From Acinetobacter calcoaceticus DSM 30006 = CIP 81.8 (GTDB lineage: Bacteria; Pseudomonadota; Gammaproteobacteria; Pseudomonadales; Moraxellaceae): DNA of 64,000 nt. The stretch lies in assembly GCF_000368965.1 (NCBI RefSeq), contig NZ_KB849780.1, positions 1,860,145 through 1,924,144 of the forward strand, read 5' to 3'. Positions 1 through 9,258 of the stretch are shown in pieces. A model generated the notes under the pieces. The model did not search any database and was not told where the DNA came from. It saw only the letters and a list, made by a program, of their open reading frames with translations. The translations under genes were made by a program, and so were the position numbers. Numbering within the stretch: position 1 is the first letter of the stretch; every line of letters starts with the position of its first letter.

Positions 1-789
1 TAATTCACCATTTGGGCCCGGTTTAAACCATTTTTCATCTGGATAATGCACAAATTCAGCATTGGCAATCTCTTCACCCCAAAACTGGTCGTTATAGAAG
101 AAGTTACAGTTTAAACGTTCAATAAACTCGCCTAATGCAGATGCCAAAGCACTTTCTTTAGTTGCACCTTTACCATTGGTAAAACACATCGGAGACTGTG
201 CATCGCGGATATGTAAAGACCACACATTCGGAACAATATTACGCCAAGATGCGATTTCAATCTTCATGCCCAAATTCGCCAAAATGGCAGACATATTGGC
301 AATGGTTTCTTCTAGTGGCAGGTCTTTACCCTGAATATAGGTATGGCTTTCTGAAGTTAAGCTTGGCAATAACAATGCTTGCGCATCTGCATCAATACTT
401 TCAACTTCTTCAATAATAAATTCAGGGCCAGTTTGAATAACTTTTTTAACAGTACAACGGTCGATTGAACGTAAAATCCCTTGGCGATCTTTCTCTGAAA
501 TATCGGCTGGTAATTCAATCTGAATTTTAAACGTTTGCTTGTAGCGGTTTTCAGGATCAACAATATTATTTTGTGATAAACGAATATTATCGGTTGGGAT
601 ATCTCGAGCTGCACAATACACTTTTACAAAGTACGCTGCACACAATGCGGAAGATGCTAAAAAATAGTCAAATGGGCCCGGTGCCGAACCGTCACCCTTG
701 TAGCGAATTGGTTGATCGGCAATTACCGTAAAGTCGTCGAACTTTGCTTCCTGTCGAAGATTGTCGAGATAATTAACCTTGATTTCCAT
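1..789 (-). CDS. OsmC-YcaO fusion protein, N-terminal part (cut by window edge)
   Basis: The reading frame opens with ATG at 787-789 and runs without a stop to base 1, giving the first 263 residues. The N-terminal part resembles OsmC-type peroxide-reductase folds (GDGSAPGPFDYFLASSALCAAYF). From about residue 190 the sequence turns into the start of a YcaO domain (GKGATKESALASALGEFIERLNC), the ATP-binding fold that phosphorylates amide backbones or acts with RimO-type enzymes. Fusions of the two domains of roughly 730 residues are common in gamma-proteobacteria, so about two thirds of the protein is missing here. The substrate is unknown. It is read away from the van genes and is probably not part of that pathway. 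Confidence 0.85.
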   Translation of the reverse strand, partial: MEIKVNYLDNLRQEAKFDDFTVIADQPIRYKGDGSAPGPFDYFLASSALCAAYFVKVYCAARDIPTDNIRLSQNNIVDPENRYKQTFKIQIELPADISEKDRQGILRSIDRCTVKKVIQTGPEFIIEEVESIDADAQALLLPSLTSESHTYIQGKDLPLEETIANMSAILANLGMKIEIASWRNIVPNVWSLHIRDAQSPMCFTNGKGATKESALASALGEFIERLNCNFFYNDQFWGEEIANAEFVHYPDEKWFKPGPNGEL

Positions 790-1041
790 GCTGGCACCTA
801 AATATTTTTATGTGTCAGCACAGACACATAAAATTCTAAATATTGAAATATAAGCCGAATCACAGCGAAGAAATTGACTTAAAAAAATGAGAGATTAAAG
901 CCATGTGTTTAATGAACGACTCAATTGGCTTTAATAAGATTGGCGGTATTATAGAGTGATTTTGTGAAGTTGATAACTAAAGTTAAAACATTGATGCTCA
1001 CAATGCTTTAACTTGTCTTTAATTTACTTAAATATTGAGCA

Positions 1042-2322
1042 TTAAAATTTAAAGGTGTAATCAACATTCAACCGTGTTTCATTTGCCGAGTGAAATGTCA
1101 TATTGCTTGGCATATCGTTGCGATAGTGAGAAAAACGAGCTCGCATGCCTAGGCCTTTTAATTTCCCTTCAGGGATTTTATAGCCCAAATCAAACTCCAT
1201 CGACTCTTCTTTAAAACGCTGATCACCATATTGCAGCAAATCAATATCTTCGCCTTTTGCATAGCGGGTCATAAAGCGCAGTCCATTTAATGAAACATCC
1301 CCTAATCGTGCATTTTTAAAGTCATATTCATAACGAATCGAATAGACTTTTTCGTCTTTATTTGAATAATCCGAACTCATAAAATCAAGCACGACCGGAC
1401 TTTCTGTTCCCGACAAAAATGGCAGACCTGTCGAGCCAAACGACTGCATATAGCCCAAAGAAACCGTATGGTTTTGATAGTTCAAACCAAATAAACCACT
1501 TATATGGCGGTTATCGACCTCTCCTATTTTTTTGCTTCCAGTTTCTTCACTATTAAAAAAACGCACGTCACTTAAAAAATTAAGCTGGTCATTTAAAGGC
1601 TGTTTTCCGTTAAAGCCCAAAAATTGTTGCTGGTAAATGTCTTTGAGCTCGGCATGGTAGGCACGTAAACGGTAATCCTTTAACTGATAACTTCCTCCCA
1701 GCGTGTAAAAAGAATCAGTGGTTGCCGCCTTGTCAAAACGACGGTTGATATTGTCAGCTCCAACATCTGTAAAGCGAATTGAATCGCGCTGCCGCACTTC
1801 GTCGACATAAAACCCTTCGAGTTGAAGATTTGGAATTTCATTTGAAACAAAGCGAATACCGCGATACGTCTGTGGGAACAAGCGCGCTGGCGATGAAAAT
1901 ATGGTCGGTAATTGTGGAACTAAATCCCCCACAAAAAGCTCATTTTTTCTAAATTTAGCCTTCCCTGTAATTCCAACTTTTCCATAATAATCGTCACGCG
2001 AGTTATCAGTATTCACTTGGAGTAAGCCACTACGTGCATAGTCATCAGCCCGACTTCCCATCAGGTTAAAACCCGCCATTGCCAGTACATCAACACCGAA
2101 TCCAACTGTTCCTTCGGTATAACCAGACTGCCCTTTAAAAATTAGACCCTGCGCCCAATCTCTGGCAGCTGTATAGGGATATGGGTCTTTTTTATAGTCT
2201 CGGTCAAAGTAAAAATTACGAAGTGTTAGCTCAGCTTTACTGTCTGCAATAAACTCGGCATGCACAACTTGACTAAATAATGGGCACAAGCATACCCCCA
2301 CCCACAATGGTGTCTTTTTCAT
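1042..2322 (-). CDS. vanP: OprD-family outer-membrane porin, probable VanP
   Basis: 426 residues with a Sec signal peptide (cleavage probably after VVHA, about residue 22) and a C-terminal aromatic ending (VDYTFKF) typical of outer-membrane beta-barrels. The body shows OprD-family features: an LTLRNFYFDRD segment after the signal and alternating short strands throughout. OprD-type porins are substrate-specific channels for carboxylates and aromatic acids. It lies 31 bases downstream of the MFS transporter on the same strand, the vanK-vanP pairing known from A. baylyi, so I infer vanillate or related aromatic acids as substrate. Two other OprD-type porins lie in this window, at 6749 and 18651; the latter is its closer relative (shared NFYFDRD and GLRARF/Y motifs). 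Confidence 0.8.
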   Translation of the reverse strand: MKKTPLWVGVCLCPLFSQVVHAEFIADSKAELTLRNFYFDRDYKKDPYPYTAARDWAQGLIFKGQSGYTEGTVGFGVDVLAMAGFNLMGSRADDYARSGLLQVNTDNSRDDYYGKVGITGKAKFRKNELFVGDLVPQLPTIFSSPARLFPQTYRGIRFVSNEIPNLQLEGFYVDEVRQRDSIRFTDVGADNINRRFDKAATTDSFYTLGGSYQLKDYRLRAYHAELKDIYQQQFLGFNGKQPLNDQLNFLSDVRFFNSEETGSKKIGEVDNRHISGLFGLNYQNHTVSLGYMQSFGSTGLPFLSGTESPVVLDFMSSDYSNKDEKVYSIRYEYDFKNARLGDVSLNGLRFMTRYAKGEDIDLLQYGDQRFKEESMEFDLGYKIPEGKLKGLGMRARFSHYRNDMPSNMTFHSANETRLNVDYTFKF

Positions 2323-2353
2323 TTTTTATCTCAACTACTTAATTTTTAATGGT

Positions 2354-3700
2354 TTAAGGTGCTGTTTTAAGCGAGTAATTTTGCTCTTTTTTACTTCGGT
2401 AAAAAGCACTACCCAAACTTAAAATCAGGAAAATAGCCAAAATAAAGACCACACCGTAATAGGCATAAAGCGTTGCGGGCGCAATACCTTTATCCAGAAA
2501 AATACCTGCAATCGTTGGCGATAAAATTGCCCCAATACGACCAAAACCAATGGCATAACCCACACCGCGACTACGGATTTCAGCATCATAAATTGTTGGA
2601 GAAATAGAATATAGACCTGCCACACAGCCATTAATAAGTGTGCCGAGTAATAACCCCACCATGAGTGCGACACTCACTTGAGACGAGACTGCGACAAATA
2701 GAAAAACGCATGCAGACGTTAGCCCTAAAAATAGGCTTAAGGCATAGAAAATTTTTATGCGTGATGCGAGTAAACCAATAATGGCTGCCCCGAAAATACC
2801 GCCAATACTAATTAAAATACCTGTACTTACCCCTTGCTCTGGCAACATTCCCATTGAAATAAGAATTTTTGGTGTCCAGCTCATGACAAAGTAAAAGCCA
2901 AACATCACTAAAAAGAATGCAAACCACAGACAAAGTGTTTGAAATCCCAGTTGCCCTGCAAATAATTTGCTGAGTTCACTGCCATTTTGCGTGCTCATTT
3001 TTTCATAGCGCGGCATAACTGATAGCTGGTTAAGCCCCATGCGGTTTACAGTTGTATTGATTCGTTCTAATGCCTGTTTTGGTCGTTTCGCGAGTAAGTA
3101 ATCTAAAGATTCAGGCAATAACCATGCGCTGATCAGCAACATTGCAATGGTGGTGATTCCACCTGCTAAAAAGATTGAGCGCCAACCTAAGTGCTCAATC
3201 AATGCGAGTGATAGTACTCCACCCAGTGTCGCACCAATTCCATAACCGGTAGACATTAAGCTCACTGCAAGACTGCGCCAGCGAGCATTGGCATATTCAC
3301 TTGCCAACACATTACTACTCGCAAGGATACCACCCACCTCAATTCCGGTAATAAACCGAAGTGCTGCCAACATGCCATGGCTTTGTACAAAAGCACAGCC
3401 CAACATGCTAAGACCGGCAATAACAAGACAAACTAAGATGAGTAAACGGCGACCGATTTTATCAGCTAACGGTGCGAGAAAAATGGAACCAGCAGCCATT
3501 CCAAAAAGGCCCGCACTTAACAACAAGCCAATTTGTGCACCTGAAAGTGACCATTCTGCTGACACGGATGGAGCGGTAAATGCCATTACCATCACGTCAA
3601 AGCCATCAATAATATTGAGACAAATACAGATCAAAATGACGAACCATTGGTAGCGGCTCATATTATTTTGATTGATCTCACTCAGCACGTCTCTTTCCAT
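2354..3700 (-). CDS. vanK: MFS aromatic acid:H+ symporter, probable VanK
   Basis: About 448 residues with 12 predicted membrane segments in two six-helix halves. It carries the MFS signature between TM2 and TM3 (APLADKIGRRLL) and the GFD motif in TM1 (NIIDGFDVMVMAF) typical of the aromatic acid:proton symporter group (PcaK, BenK, VanK). The frame is open further upstream, but ATG at 3698-3700 has a strong Shine-Dalgarno (AAGGGAG, 8 bases before it), so I chose that start. It is the first gene of the vanK-vanP unit and is divergent from the sulfatase operon. A VanR-type palindrome lies at 3837-3848. Vanillate uptake across the inner membrane is inferred from family and context. Confidence 0.83.
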   Translation of the reverse strand: MERDVLSEINQNNMSRYQWFVILICICLNIIDGFDVMVMAFTAPSVSAEWSLSGAQIGLLLSAGLFGMAAGSIFLAPLADKIGRRLLILVCLVIAGLSMLGCAFVQSHGMLAALRFITGIEVGGILASSNVLASEYANARWRSLAVSLMSTGYGIGATLGGVLSLALIEHLGWRSIFLAGGITTIAMLLISAWLLPESLDYLLAKRPKQALERINTTVNRMGLNQLSVMPRYEKMSTQNGSELSKLFAGQLGFQTLCLWFAFFLVMFGFYFVMSWTPKILISMGMLPEQGVSTGILISIGGIFGAAIIGLLASRIKIFYALSLFLGLTSACVFLFVAVSSQVSVALMVGLLLGTLINGCVAGLYSISPTIYDAEIRSRGVGYAIGFGRIGAILSPTIAGIFLDKGIAPATLYAYYGVVFILAIFLILSLGSAFYRSKKEQNYSLKTAP

Positions 3701-3836
3701 TTGTGTATCTCCCTTGGATAAGACATACACACGACATTGCTAATATGAGCGATTGGGTGGTTATGCACATCCGTATCCATAATGACCTAGAGGAATATTT
3801 GTTTTTGAGCATCCTGCTCTTTTTCTATACTGAATA

Positions 3837-3848
3837 TTTGGATCCAAA
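3837..3848. promoter_or_regulatory. Probable VanR operator, vanK side
   Basis: TTTGGATCCAAA is a perfect 12-base palindrome, 137 bases upstream of the vanK start. It differs only in its outer base pair from ATTGGATCCAAT, the VanR (GntR family) operator described for Caulobacter. The 3701-4071 gap is otherwise very AT-rich, without an ORF, and must hold the divergent promoters of vanKP and the sulfatase operon. VanR binding is inferred. Confidence 0.7.
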
Positions 3849-3952
3849 AAATCAACTAAAATTATAAACGGATTATTAAAAAGTATATAAACACATAAAT
3901 TATATAAGTATAAAATTATTAAAAACATAAAATTAGAGTAGTTGAATATTTT

Positions 3953-3964
3953 TATGGATCCATA
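3953..3964. promoter_or_regulatory. Probable VanR operator, sulfatase side
   Basis: TATGGATCCATA is a perfect 12-base palindrome sharing the TGGATCCA core of the other three sites. It lies 108 bases upstream of the arylsulfatase start at 4072, a good position to block that promoter. It is the main reason for placing the sulfatase operon under VanR. Confidence 0.65.
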
Positions 3965-4071
3965 TTAAAAAATCTATTATGATCGATTCCAGAGCATTTT
4001 TTAGCCAAAAAAGCTCAGTTTATCTCAAAGAAATGCAAGATGCATTTATGAAACATCAAAGGATTGTTGTT

Positions 4072-5757
4072 ATGAAACTCAAAAGAGTAAGCCAGCTTAC
4101 ATTGGGACTTTTTTTTGCCAGCCAATTGTTTTACACAACGCAAGCAGCATCTCCAAAAAATCAACAACCACCTAACATCATGATTATTTTGGCCGATGAT
4201 CTTGGATTTTCAGATATTGGCGCTTATGGCGGCGAAATTAAAACCCCTCATATTGATAGCCTATTAAAGCAAGGAAAAATGCTTTTTAATTTTCATGCCT
4301 CATCAATGTGTTCACCTACTCGTGCACAGCTTATGACAGGTGCAGATAACCACTTGGTGGGTTTAGGTGCAATGTATGAAACTTCAAAACGACAAGAACA
4401 ATTGGTTGGAGCCAATAGCCCGCGTGCACTCCTAAAAATTGATGGATATTCAGGTCATTTAACGCAGAATGCTTATACACTCGCAGAGATTTTAAAGACA
4501 AAAGATTATTACACCTTCATGGTCGGTAAATGGCACTTAGGCTATGCTCCCGACCAAAACCCTAAAGCCCGTGGTTTTGATCAATCTTTTGCTCTGCTCG
4601 ATGGCTTCGATTTACACTTTAAAGACCAACCTAAAAACTATCCGCGTAATACCCAATACACAGAAAATGGTCAAAAGGTCACACTGCCTGATAACTACTA
4701 CTCGACCGACTTTTTTACACAAAAAGCTTTCGAGTACTTAGACAAAAATAAAGCGCAAAAACCATTTTTTGCTTACTTAGCCTACACCGCTCCACATTGG
4801 CCAATACAGGCGCCTGCTCACTATAGAGACTTATACAAAGGTAAATACGATCAAGGCTACGATGCAATTCAAAAACAACGCTTTGAGAGACAAAAGCAAT
4901 TAGGATTAATTCCTGCTAATGCAGAATACCCAGTCGAGCGTGGCAACCAAGCTTTAGGCACTAAAAGCTGGAATGAACTGACATCACAAGAGCGCAAATA
5001 CGAAGCGCGTAAAATGGAAGTTTATGCGGGCATGGTTACCCAGTTAGACGACCGCGTGGGTGATGTCATTCAATATCTTAAAAAGCATCATTTATATGAT
5101 AATACTTTAATTGTATTTATGTCAGATAACGGCGCTGAAGGCGGTGATCATAATTTCCCAATGGGGGATGCAGACAATCGCTATGAAAATATAGGCAACG
5201 CCAGCTCATATCTATACATGGGACCACGTTGGGCCGAAGTAAGCAGTACGCCATTTACTTACTGGAAATCAGCCGCCTCAGAAGGCGGAGTTCGAGTTCC
5301 ATTTATAGTTAAATCACCAGCTCAGGTTTCCAAACAACATGGTATTAACAATAACTTTGCGACAGTCAGAGATATATTTCCCACTGCTATGGAGCTAGCA
5401 GGCATTCAAAATAGTCAAATTTATCCAGCTACAAGCACCAAAATCAAACCATCAGGTTTTAGCTTAATTCCTGCTTTTAAAGATAATACTGCCCGTATTC
5501 GTCCTGTTAATTATTATGACTTCAAAGAATTACATGGCAGCCGCTACGCTAAAACTGACCAATGGAAACTTGTTGAAAACTCGCCTTCTAAATTTAAGAG
5601 CCATGGCTGGGAACTCTACAATTTAAAAACAGATTTTAATGAGCAACATAATGTTTATGCAGAACATCCTGAGATCGTCAAAGTCTTAAATGACAAATAT
5701 TTAAGATATGCCGATGAAAATGGCGTTGTGGATTTTGAGCAATACAACAAAAAGTAG
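4072..5757 (+). CDS. Exported arylsulfatase, formylglycine-dependent (type I)
   Basis: 561 residues. Starting at ATG 4072 (AAAGGA about 9 bases upstream) the protein begins with a Sec signal peptide ending near TTQAA; an upstream ATG at 3979 would bury the signal. Family motifs are complete: metal-binding Asp pair in IILADDLGFSDIG (D42, D43), the sulfatase signature CSPTR with Cys80 as the residue converted to formylglycine, GKWHLG, and a second metal site in FMSDNGAEGG. Such enzymes hydrolyse sulfate monoesters, usually of aromatic alcohols or sugars. There is no twin-arginine motif, so export is probably by Sec in an unfolded state. It is the first gene of an operon with its own maturase and a porin. 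The natural substrate is unknown; a sulfated vanillate-type phenolic is suggested by context only. Confidence 0.9.
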   Translation: MKLKRVSQLTLGLFFASQLFYTTQAASPKNQQPPNIMIILADDLGFSDIGAYGGEIKTPHIDSLLKQGKMLFNFHASSMCSPTRAQLMTGADNHLVGLGAMYETSKRQEQLVGANSPRALLKIDGYSGHLTQNAYTLAEILKTKDYYTFMVGKWHLGYAPDQNPKARGFDQSFALLDGFDLHFKDQPKNYPRNTQYTENGQKVTLPDNYYSTDFFTQKAFEYLDKNKAQKPFFAYLAYTAPHWPIQAPAHYRDLYKGKYDQGYDAIQKQRFERQKQLGLIPANAEYPVERGNQALGTKSWNELTSQERKYEARKMEVYAGMVTQLDDRVGDVIQYLKKHHLYDNTLIVFMSDNGAEGGDHNFPMGDADNRYENIGNASSYLYMGPRWAEVSSTPFTYWKSAASEGGVRVPFIVKSPAQVSKQHGINNNFATVRDIFPTAMELAGIQNSQIYPATSTKIKPSGFSLIPAFKDNTARIRPVNYYDFKELHGSRYAKTDQWKLVENSPSKFKSHGWELYNLKTDFNEQHNVYAEHPEIVKVLNDKYLRYADENGVVDFEQYNKK

Positions 5758-5767
5758 AGAAAACCAG

Positions 5768-6736
5768 ATGAAACAAATCATGATGCTTTCATCGTTCCTC
5801 TTACTTTGTGCATGCCAAAAAACCACACCTCAACTAGAACAGACCACCTTGCCATACTTAGGCAGCAAAGCTAAATGTACTTCTTATTCGGGCCTTCCTT
5901 CGGGTTGGCCTAAAAATAAAGAAGCAGGCATGGTCAAAATCCCTCAAGGAAAAATTGTTTTAGGCACCACACAAGGTTATGAAGATGAACGCCCATTAAA
6001 CTTACAGGCAACTTCAGTTCCCGCTTTTTTAATTGATGCGACTGAAGTCACCAATGCTCAATTTCAAGAGTTTATTAAACAAACGGACTATGTCACCGAT
6101 GCAGAGAAGCAAGGCGGCGCAGCTATGTTTGTACAACCAGACCATCCAGTTGAAGAATTACAATGGTGGCGATTTGAAAAAGGTGCCAATTGGAAACATC
6201 CATGGGGCTTAAATAACCCTAAACAACCTGCGCCTCACGAACCTGTTCGCATGGTGACATGGAATGATGCCTACGCCTATGCAAACTGGCTGGGTCATGA
6301 CTTACCGACTGAGCTTGAGTGGGAATATGCAGCCAAGGGTTTTCAGCAAAATTCCGATATCGGCCCTACCCACGAAGGCCATATTGTAGCCAACTTCTGG
6401 CAAGGTGAATTTCCTTATAAAAACATTCAGGAAGATGGTTTTAAGGATGTTGCCCCTGTTGGTTGTTTTAGTAAAAACCCGTTTGGCTTATATGACTTGA
6501 TTGGCAATGTATGGGAATGGACACAAACACCCTATACAGGTCCAAGAGATCACCATATGGGAGATCCATCGAAATATCGGCAAAGTCACGAACAGATTTT
6601 GAAATACACGATTAAAGGTGGGTCTTATTTATGCGCAACCAACTATTGCGCGCGTTATCGTGCTGCCGCGAGGCATCCACAGGAACTCGACCTTGCAACT
6701 AGCCATGCCGGATTTAGAACAGTAAAACGCTTTTAA
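5768..6736 (+). CDS. Formylglycine-generating enzyme (sulfatase-modifying factor), lipoprotein form
   Basis: 322 residues from ATG 5768, 10 bases after the sulfatase stop. The frame is open upstream, but only this start gives a lipoprotein signal (hydrophobic stretch, then LCAC with Cys16 as lipidation site). The FGE-sulfatase fold is clear: VTNAQFQEFI, GHDLPTELEWEYAAKG, GNVWEWT and the C-terminal GGSYLCATNYCARYRAAAR. The latter holds both active-site cysteines (Cys289 and Cys294, five apart as in human SUMF1). FGE is a copper- and oxygen-dependent oxidase that turns the sulfatase CxPxR cysteine into formylglycine. The unusual point is its predicted anchoring outside the cytoplasm, which suggests that the adjacent sulfatase is matured in the periplasm. 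Confidence 0.9.
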   Translation: MKQIMMLSSFLLLCACQKTTPQLEQTTLPYLGSKAKCTSYSGLPSGWPKNKEAGMVKIPQGKIVLGTTQGYEDERPLNLQATSVPAFLIDATEVTNAQFQEFIKQTDYVTDAEKQGGAAMFVQPDHPVEELQWWRFEKGANWKHPWGLNNPKQPAPHEPVRMVTWNDAYAYANWLGHDLPTELEWEYAAKGFQQNSDIGPTHEGHIVANFWQGEFPYKNIQEDGFKDVAPVGCFSKNPFGLYDLIGNVWEWTQTPYTGPRDHHMGDPSKYRQSHEQILKYTIKGGSYLCATNYCARYRAAARHPQELDLATSHAGFRTVKRF

Positions 6737-6748
6737 ACGGATTTAAAA

Positions 6749-7936
6749 ATGAAGCATATTTTTATTTATGGGATTTTCTTCTCAGGGACAGCCCTTGCCT
6801 GCTGTTTAGCTCACAGTGCAGTAGATGTTAATTTTCAAAATACACTCACACTAAAAACATTCAACTTCGACAGACAATATGAAAATGGTACTAGCCCCGA
6901 TACTCATAGTTTGAGCCAAGGCTTGATCTATCGTGGTGACTGGTCAACCAAACTTAATGATGTTCAATTACATATCACCCCAAGCATCCAATATGCATAT
7001 CGCCTAAGTAGCGACCAACACACCAATGATATGGTCATACCCTTTGACGCAAATACCAAAAAACAAGCACAAGACCAAGTTAAATATGGCTTAGGTGCTG
7101 GAGTTGAATATCAAAACTTTCGCATGAATATAGGTGAAATCACCCCCGACTCACCACTTACCCCACAAGTCGACACACATCAATTACGAGTGAACTATAA
7201 AGGCTTGGAATTAAAATATAAGACACCGCAACAAAATTTCGAGTTGGGTTTGATTAACCATTACTCACCCAAAAATGAGGAGGACTACCATAAACTCGCC
7301 ATTTCAAAACATGAATCTGATGGGCTTTACTTTTTCCAGTGGGATGGGAAAACGCCTCAATATAATTGGAAATTTTATAATGGTTACTTAACAGATCTCA
7401 TCAATCAAAGTTACTTTGCTTTTGATTATCAATGGACAAAGCAGCACACCACAAAATTACGTGTGTTTCGACACGACGATGTCGGTAAATCAAATCTTGG
7501 TGAATATGACAATACATCCGTAGGGGCTATGCATTTTATCAAACATGGCAATTTTACAACTGGAATTGGCTACCAAGAAAACTTTGGCAAAGATGGTATT
7601 CCAAAACTCGACAATATGCCCATCCCGCATATGGTTAACTGGACCTTAGGTGCGTTTACCAAAGCAGATGAAAAATCCTATCATTTCCTTGCTTCGTATG
7701 ACTTTAAAGAATATATCAAAGGTCTAAAAATCACCTATAAATATATTTATGGAGATTCATTTCAGACTATGAATCAAAATGATTTTGAGCAAGAAAGTGA
7801 TGTGTTGATTCAATATGACCTAAATGCTTGGATTAAAAATCTTAAATTTCTTTTCTTAAATATTAACTACGACACTAAACATGGCAAAAGTCTGGATAAA
7901 CAGCGGATGATGCTTCACTACACGCTTAATTTCTAA
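6749..7936 (+). CDS. OprD-like outer-membrane porin of the sulfatase operon
   Basis: 395 residues with an N-terminal signal peptide (hydrophobic core around residues 4-22) and a final Phe after alternating residues (MMLHYTLNF), the usual outer-membrane barrel ending. The start of the mature protein (LTLKTFNFDRQYENG) resembles the other OprD-type porins here (LRNFYFDRDY), but the protein is shorter and diverged. It begins 12 bases after the FGE stop and is the last gene of the operon. The most economical role is entry of the sulfatase substrate, or exchange of its product, across the outer membrane. Specificity cannot be read from sequence. Confidence 0.78.
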   Translation: MKHIFIYGIFFSGTALACCLAHSAVDVNFQNTLTLKTFNFDRQYENGTSPDTHSLSQGLIYRGDWSTKLNDVQLHITPSIQYAYRLSSDQHTNDMVIPFDANTKKQAQDQVKYGLGAGVEYQNFRMNIGEITPDSPLTPQVDTHQLRVNYKGLELKYKTPQQNFELGLINHYSPKNEEDYHKLAISKHESDGLYFFQWDGKTPQYNWKFYNGYLTDLINQSYFAFDYQWTKQHTTKLRVFRHDDVGKSNLGEYDNTSVGAMHFIKHGNFTTGIGYQENFGKDGIPKLDNMPIPHMVNWTLGAFTKADEKSYHFLASYDFKEYIKGLKITYKYIYGDSFQTMNQNDFEQESDVLIQYDLNAWIKNLKFLFLNINYDTKHGKSLDKQRMMLHYTLNF

Positions 7937-7949
7937 ATCTCAACACTCC

Positions 7950-7976
7950 CATAATGGTTTAACCATAGCCATTATG
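7950..7976. other. Inverted repeat after the sulfatase operon
   Basis: CATAATGG (7950-7957) pairs with CCATTATG (7969-7976). Inside it lies a second palindrome, ATGGTTTAACCAT. No T-run follows, so it is a weak terminator at best. Its right arm runs directly into the GGATCC core of the next site, so it could instead be part of vanAB control. Confidence 0.4.
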
Positions 7977-7983
7977 GATCCAA
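7974..7983. promoter_or_regulatory. Imperfect VanR-type operator upstream of vanAB
   Basis: ATGGATCCAA keeps the TGGATCCA core but its outer pair does not match. It lies 163 bases upstream of the better site at 8137-8148 and may be an auxiliary VanR site. The 7984-8136 stretch is AT-rich without an ORF. Confidence 0.45.
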
Positions 7984-8136
7984 ATTAAGATGAATAAAAA
8001 TTTAGCCTCTAAAATTCAAAGTAGATTCAAAAGTCTCTAATAGCAATTAAAAATATACAAAACAACTAAGCTAAAGATCAATATTTTTTAAAAAATATAC
8101 TGCTTATCAATTGACCAATATTTTTATTTATTATAA

Positions 8137-8148
8137 ATTGGATCCAAT
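8137..8148. promoter_or_regulatory. VanR operator immediately before vanA
   Basis: ATTGGATCCAAT is identical to the VanR operator known from Caulobacter. It ends 21 bases before the vanA ATG, where bound repressor would overlap the transcription start or early leader. GntR-type VanR releases DNA when vanillate binds. The regulator gene lies just downstream at 10247-10939. Confidence 0.8.
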
Positions 8149-8169
8149 AAGTGATAAGGAGTCGTCACA

Positions 8170-9246
8170 ATGTTTATTAAAAATGCATGGTATGTTGCCT
8201 GCCGTCCAGAAGAAATCCAAGACAAACCACTAGGTCGCACCATTTGTGGCGAAAAAATTGTTTTTTATCGTGGCAAAGAAAACCAAGTTGCAGCCGTTGA
8301 AGATTTTTGTCCGCATCGTGGTGCCCCACTTTCACTAGGTTATGTCGAAGATGGCAACCTCGTGTGTGGCTATCATGGTTTAGTCATGGGCTGTGATGGA
8401 AAAACCGTTTCAATGCCAGCCCAACGCGTAAATGGTTTCCCTTGCAACAAAGCATATGCAGTTGTTGAAAAATTCGGTTTTATTTGGATATGGCCAGGCG
8501 AAAAGGCATTAGCAGATGAAGCAAAACTCCCAACTTTAGAATGGGCAGATCATCCTGAATGGAGCTATGGCGGAGGCCTGTTTCACATTCAATGTGACTA
8601 TCGCCTCATGGTCGATAACCTGATGGATTTAACCCACGAAACCTATGTTCACTCAAGCAGCATCGGACAAAAAGAAATTGATGAATCATTACCAATCACT
8701 AAAGTTGATGGTGACCATGTCATTACTGAACGTTACATGGAAAATGTGATCGCACCTCCATTTTGGCAAATGGCCCTTCGGGGTAATCACTTGGCAGATG
8801 ACGTTCCTGTTGACCGCTGGCAACGTTGCCACTTCTTTGCCCCAAGTAATGTGCATATTGAAGTCGGTGTGGCACATGCTGGACATGGCGGTTATGACGC
8901 ACCAAAAGACAAAAAAGTTTCGTCAATTGTCGTGGACTTTATTACTCCAGAAACTGAAACCTCACATTGGTATTTCTGGGGAATGGCACGCAACTTCCAG
9001 CCAGACAATGCTGAACTCACCGATCAAATTCGTGAAGGCCAAGGCAAAATCTTTACTGAAGATTTAGAAATGCTGGAGCAACAGCAGCAAAATATTTTAA
9101 ACAATCCACATCGCAAGTTACTGATGCTTAACATCGACGCAGGCGGTGTACAGTCCCGTAAGGTGATTGAGCGACTCCTTGCTGAAGAAAATAAAACGCC
9201 TCCTGAAACATCCGCACAAAAGTTTCCAAACATTCGGATTATTTAA
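8170..9246 (+). CDS. vanA: Vanillate O-demethylase, oxygenase subunit
   Basis: 358 residues. It is a Rieske non-heme iron oxygenase: the [2Fe-2S] ligands are Cys47 and His49 (CPHRG) and Cys66 and His69 (CGYHG), and the mononuclear iron site is in NLMDLTHETYVHSS at about residues 150-165. With VanB it removes the methyl group of vanillate as formaldehyde, giving protocatechuate. The start has AAGGAG 8 bases upstream. It forms an operon with vanB and carries a VanR operator in its leader. It accepts the vanillate made by the neighbouring hca pathway from ferulate. Confidence 0.95.
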   Translation: MFIKNAWYVACRPEEIQDKPLGRTICGEKIVFYRGKENQVAAVEDFCPHRGAPLSLGYVEDGNLVCGYHGLVMGCDGKTVSMPAQRVNGFPCNKAYAVVEKFGFIWIWPGEKALADEAKLPTLEWADHPEWSYGGGLFHIQCDYRLMVDNLMDLTHETYVHSSSIGQKEIDESLPITKVDGDHVITERYMENVIAPPFWQMALRGNHLADDVPVDRWQRCHFFAPSNVHIEVGVAHAGHGGYDAPKDKKVSSIVVDFITPETETSHWYFWGMARNFQPDNAELTDQIREGQGKIFTEDLEMLEQQQQNILNNPHRKLLMLNIDAGGVQSRKVIERLLAEENKTPPETSAQKFPNIRII

Positions 9247-9258
9247 AGGAGCATGAAC

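Noticed and set aside
3979..4071. Upstream ATG as start of the arylsulfatase
   Set aside because: It would place 31 polar residues before the signal peptide; ATG 4072 has a better Shine-Dalgarno.
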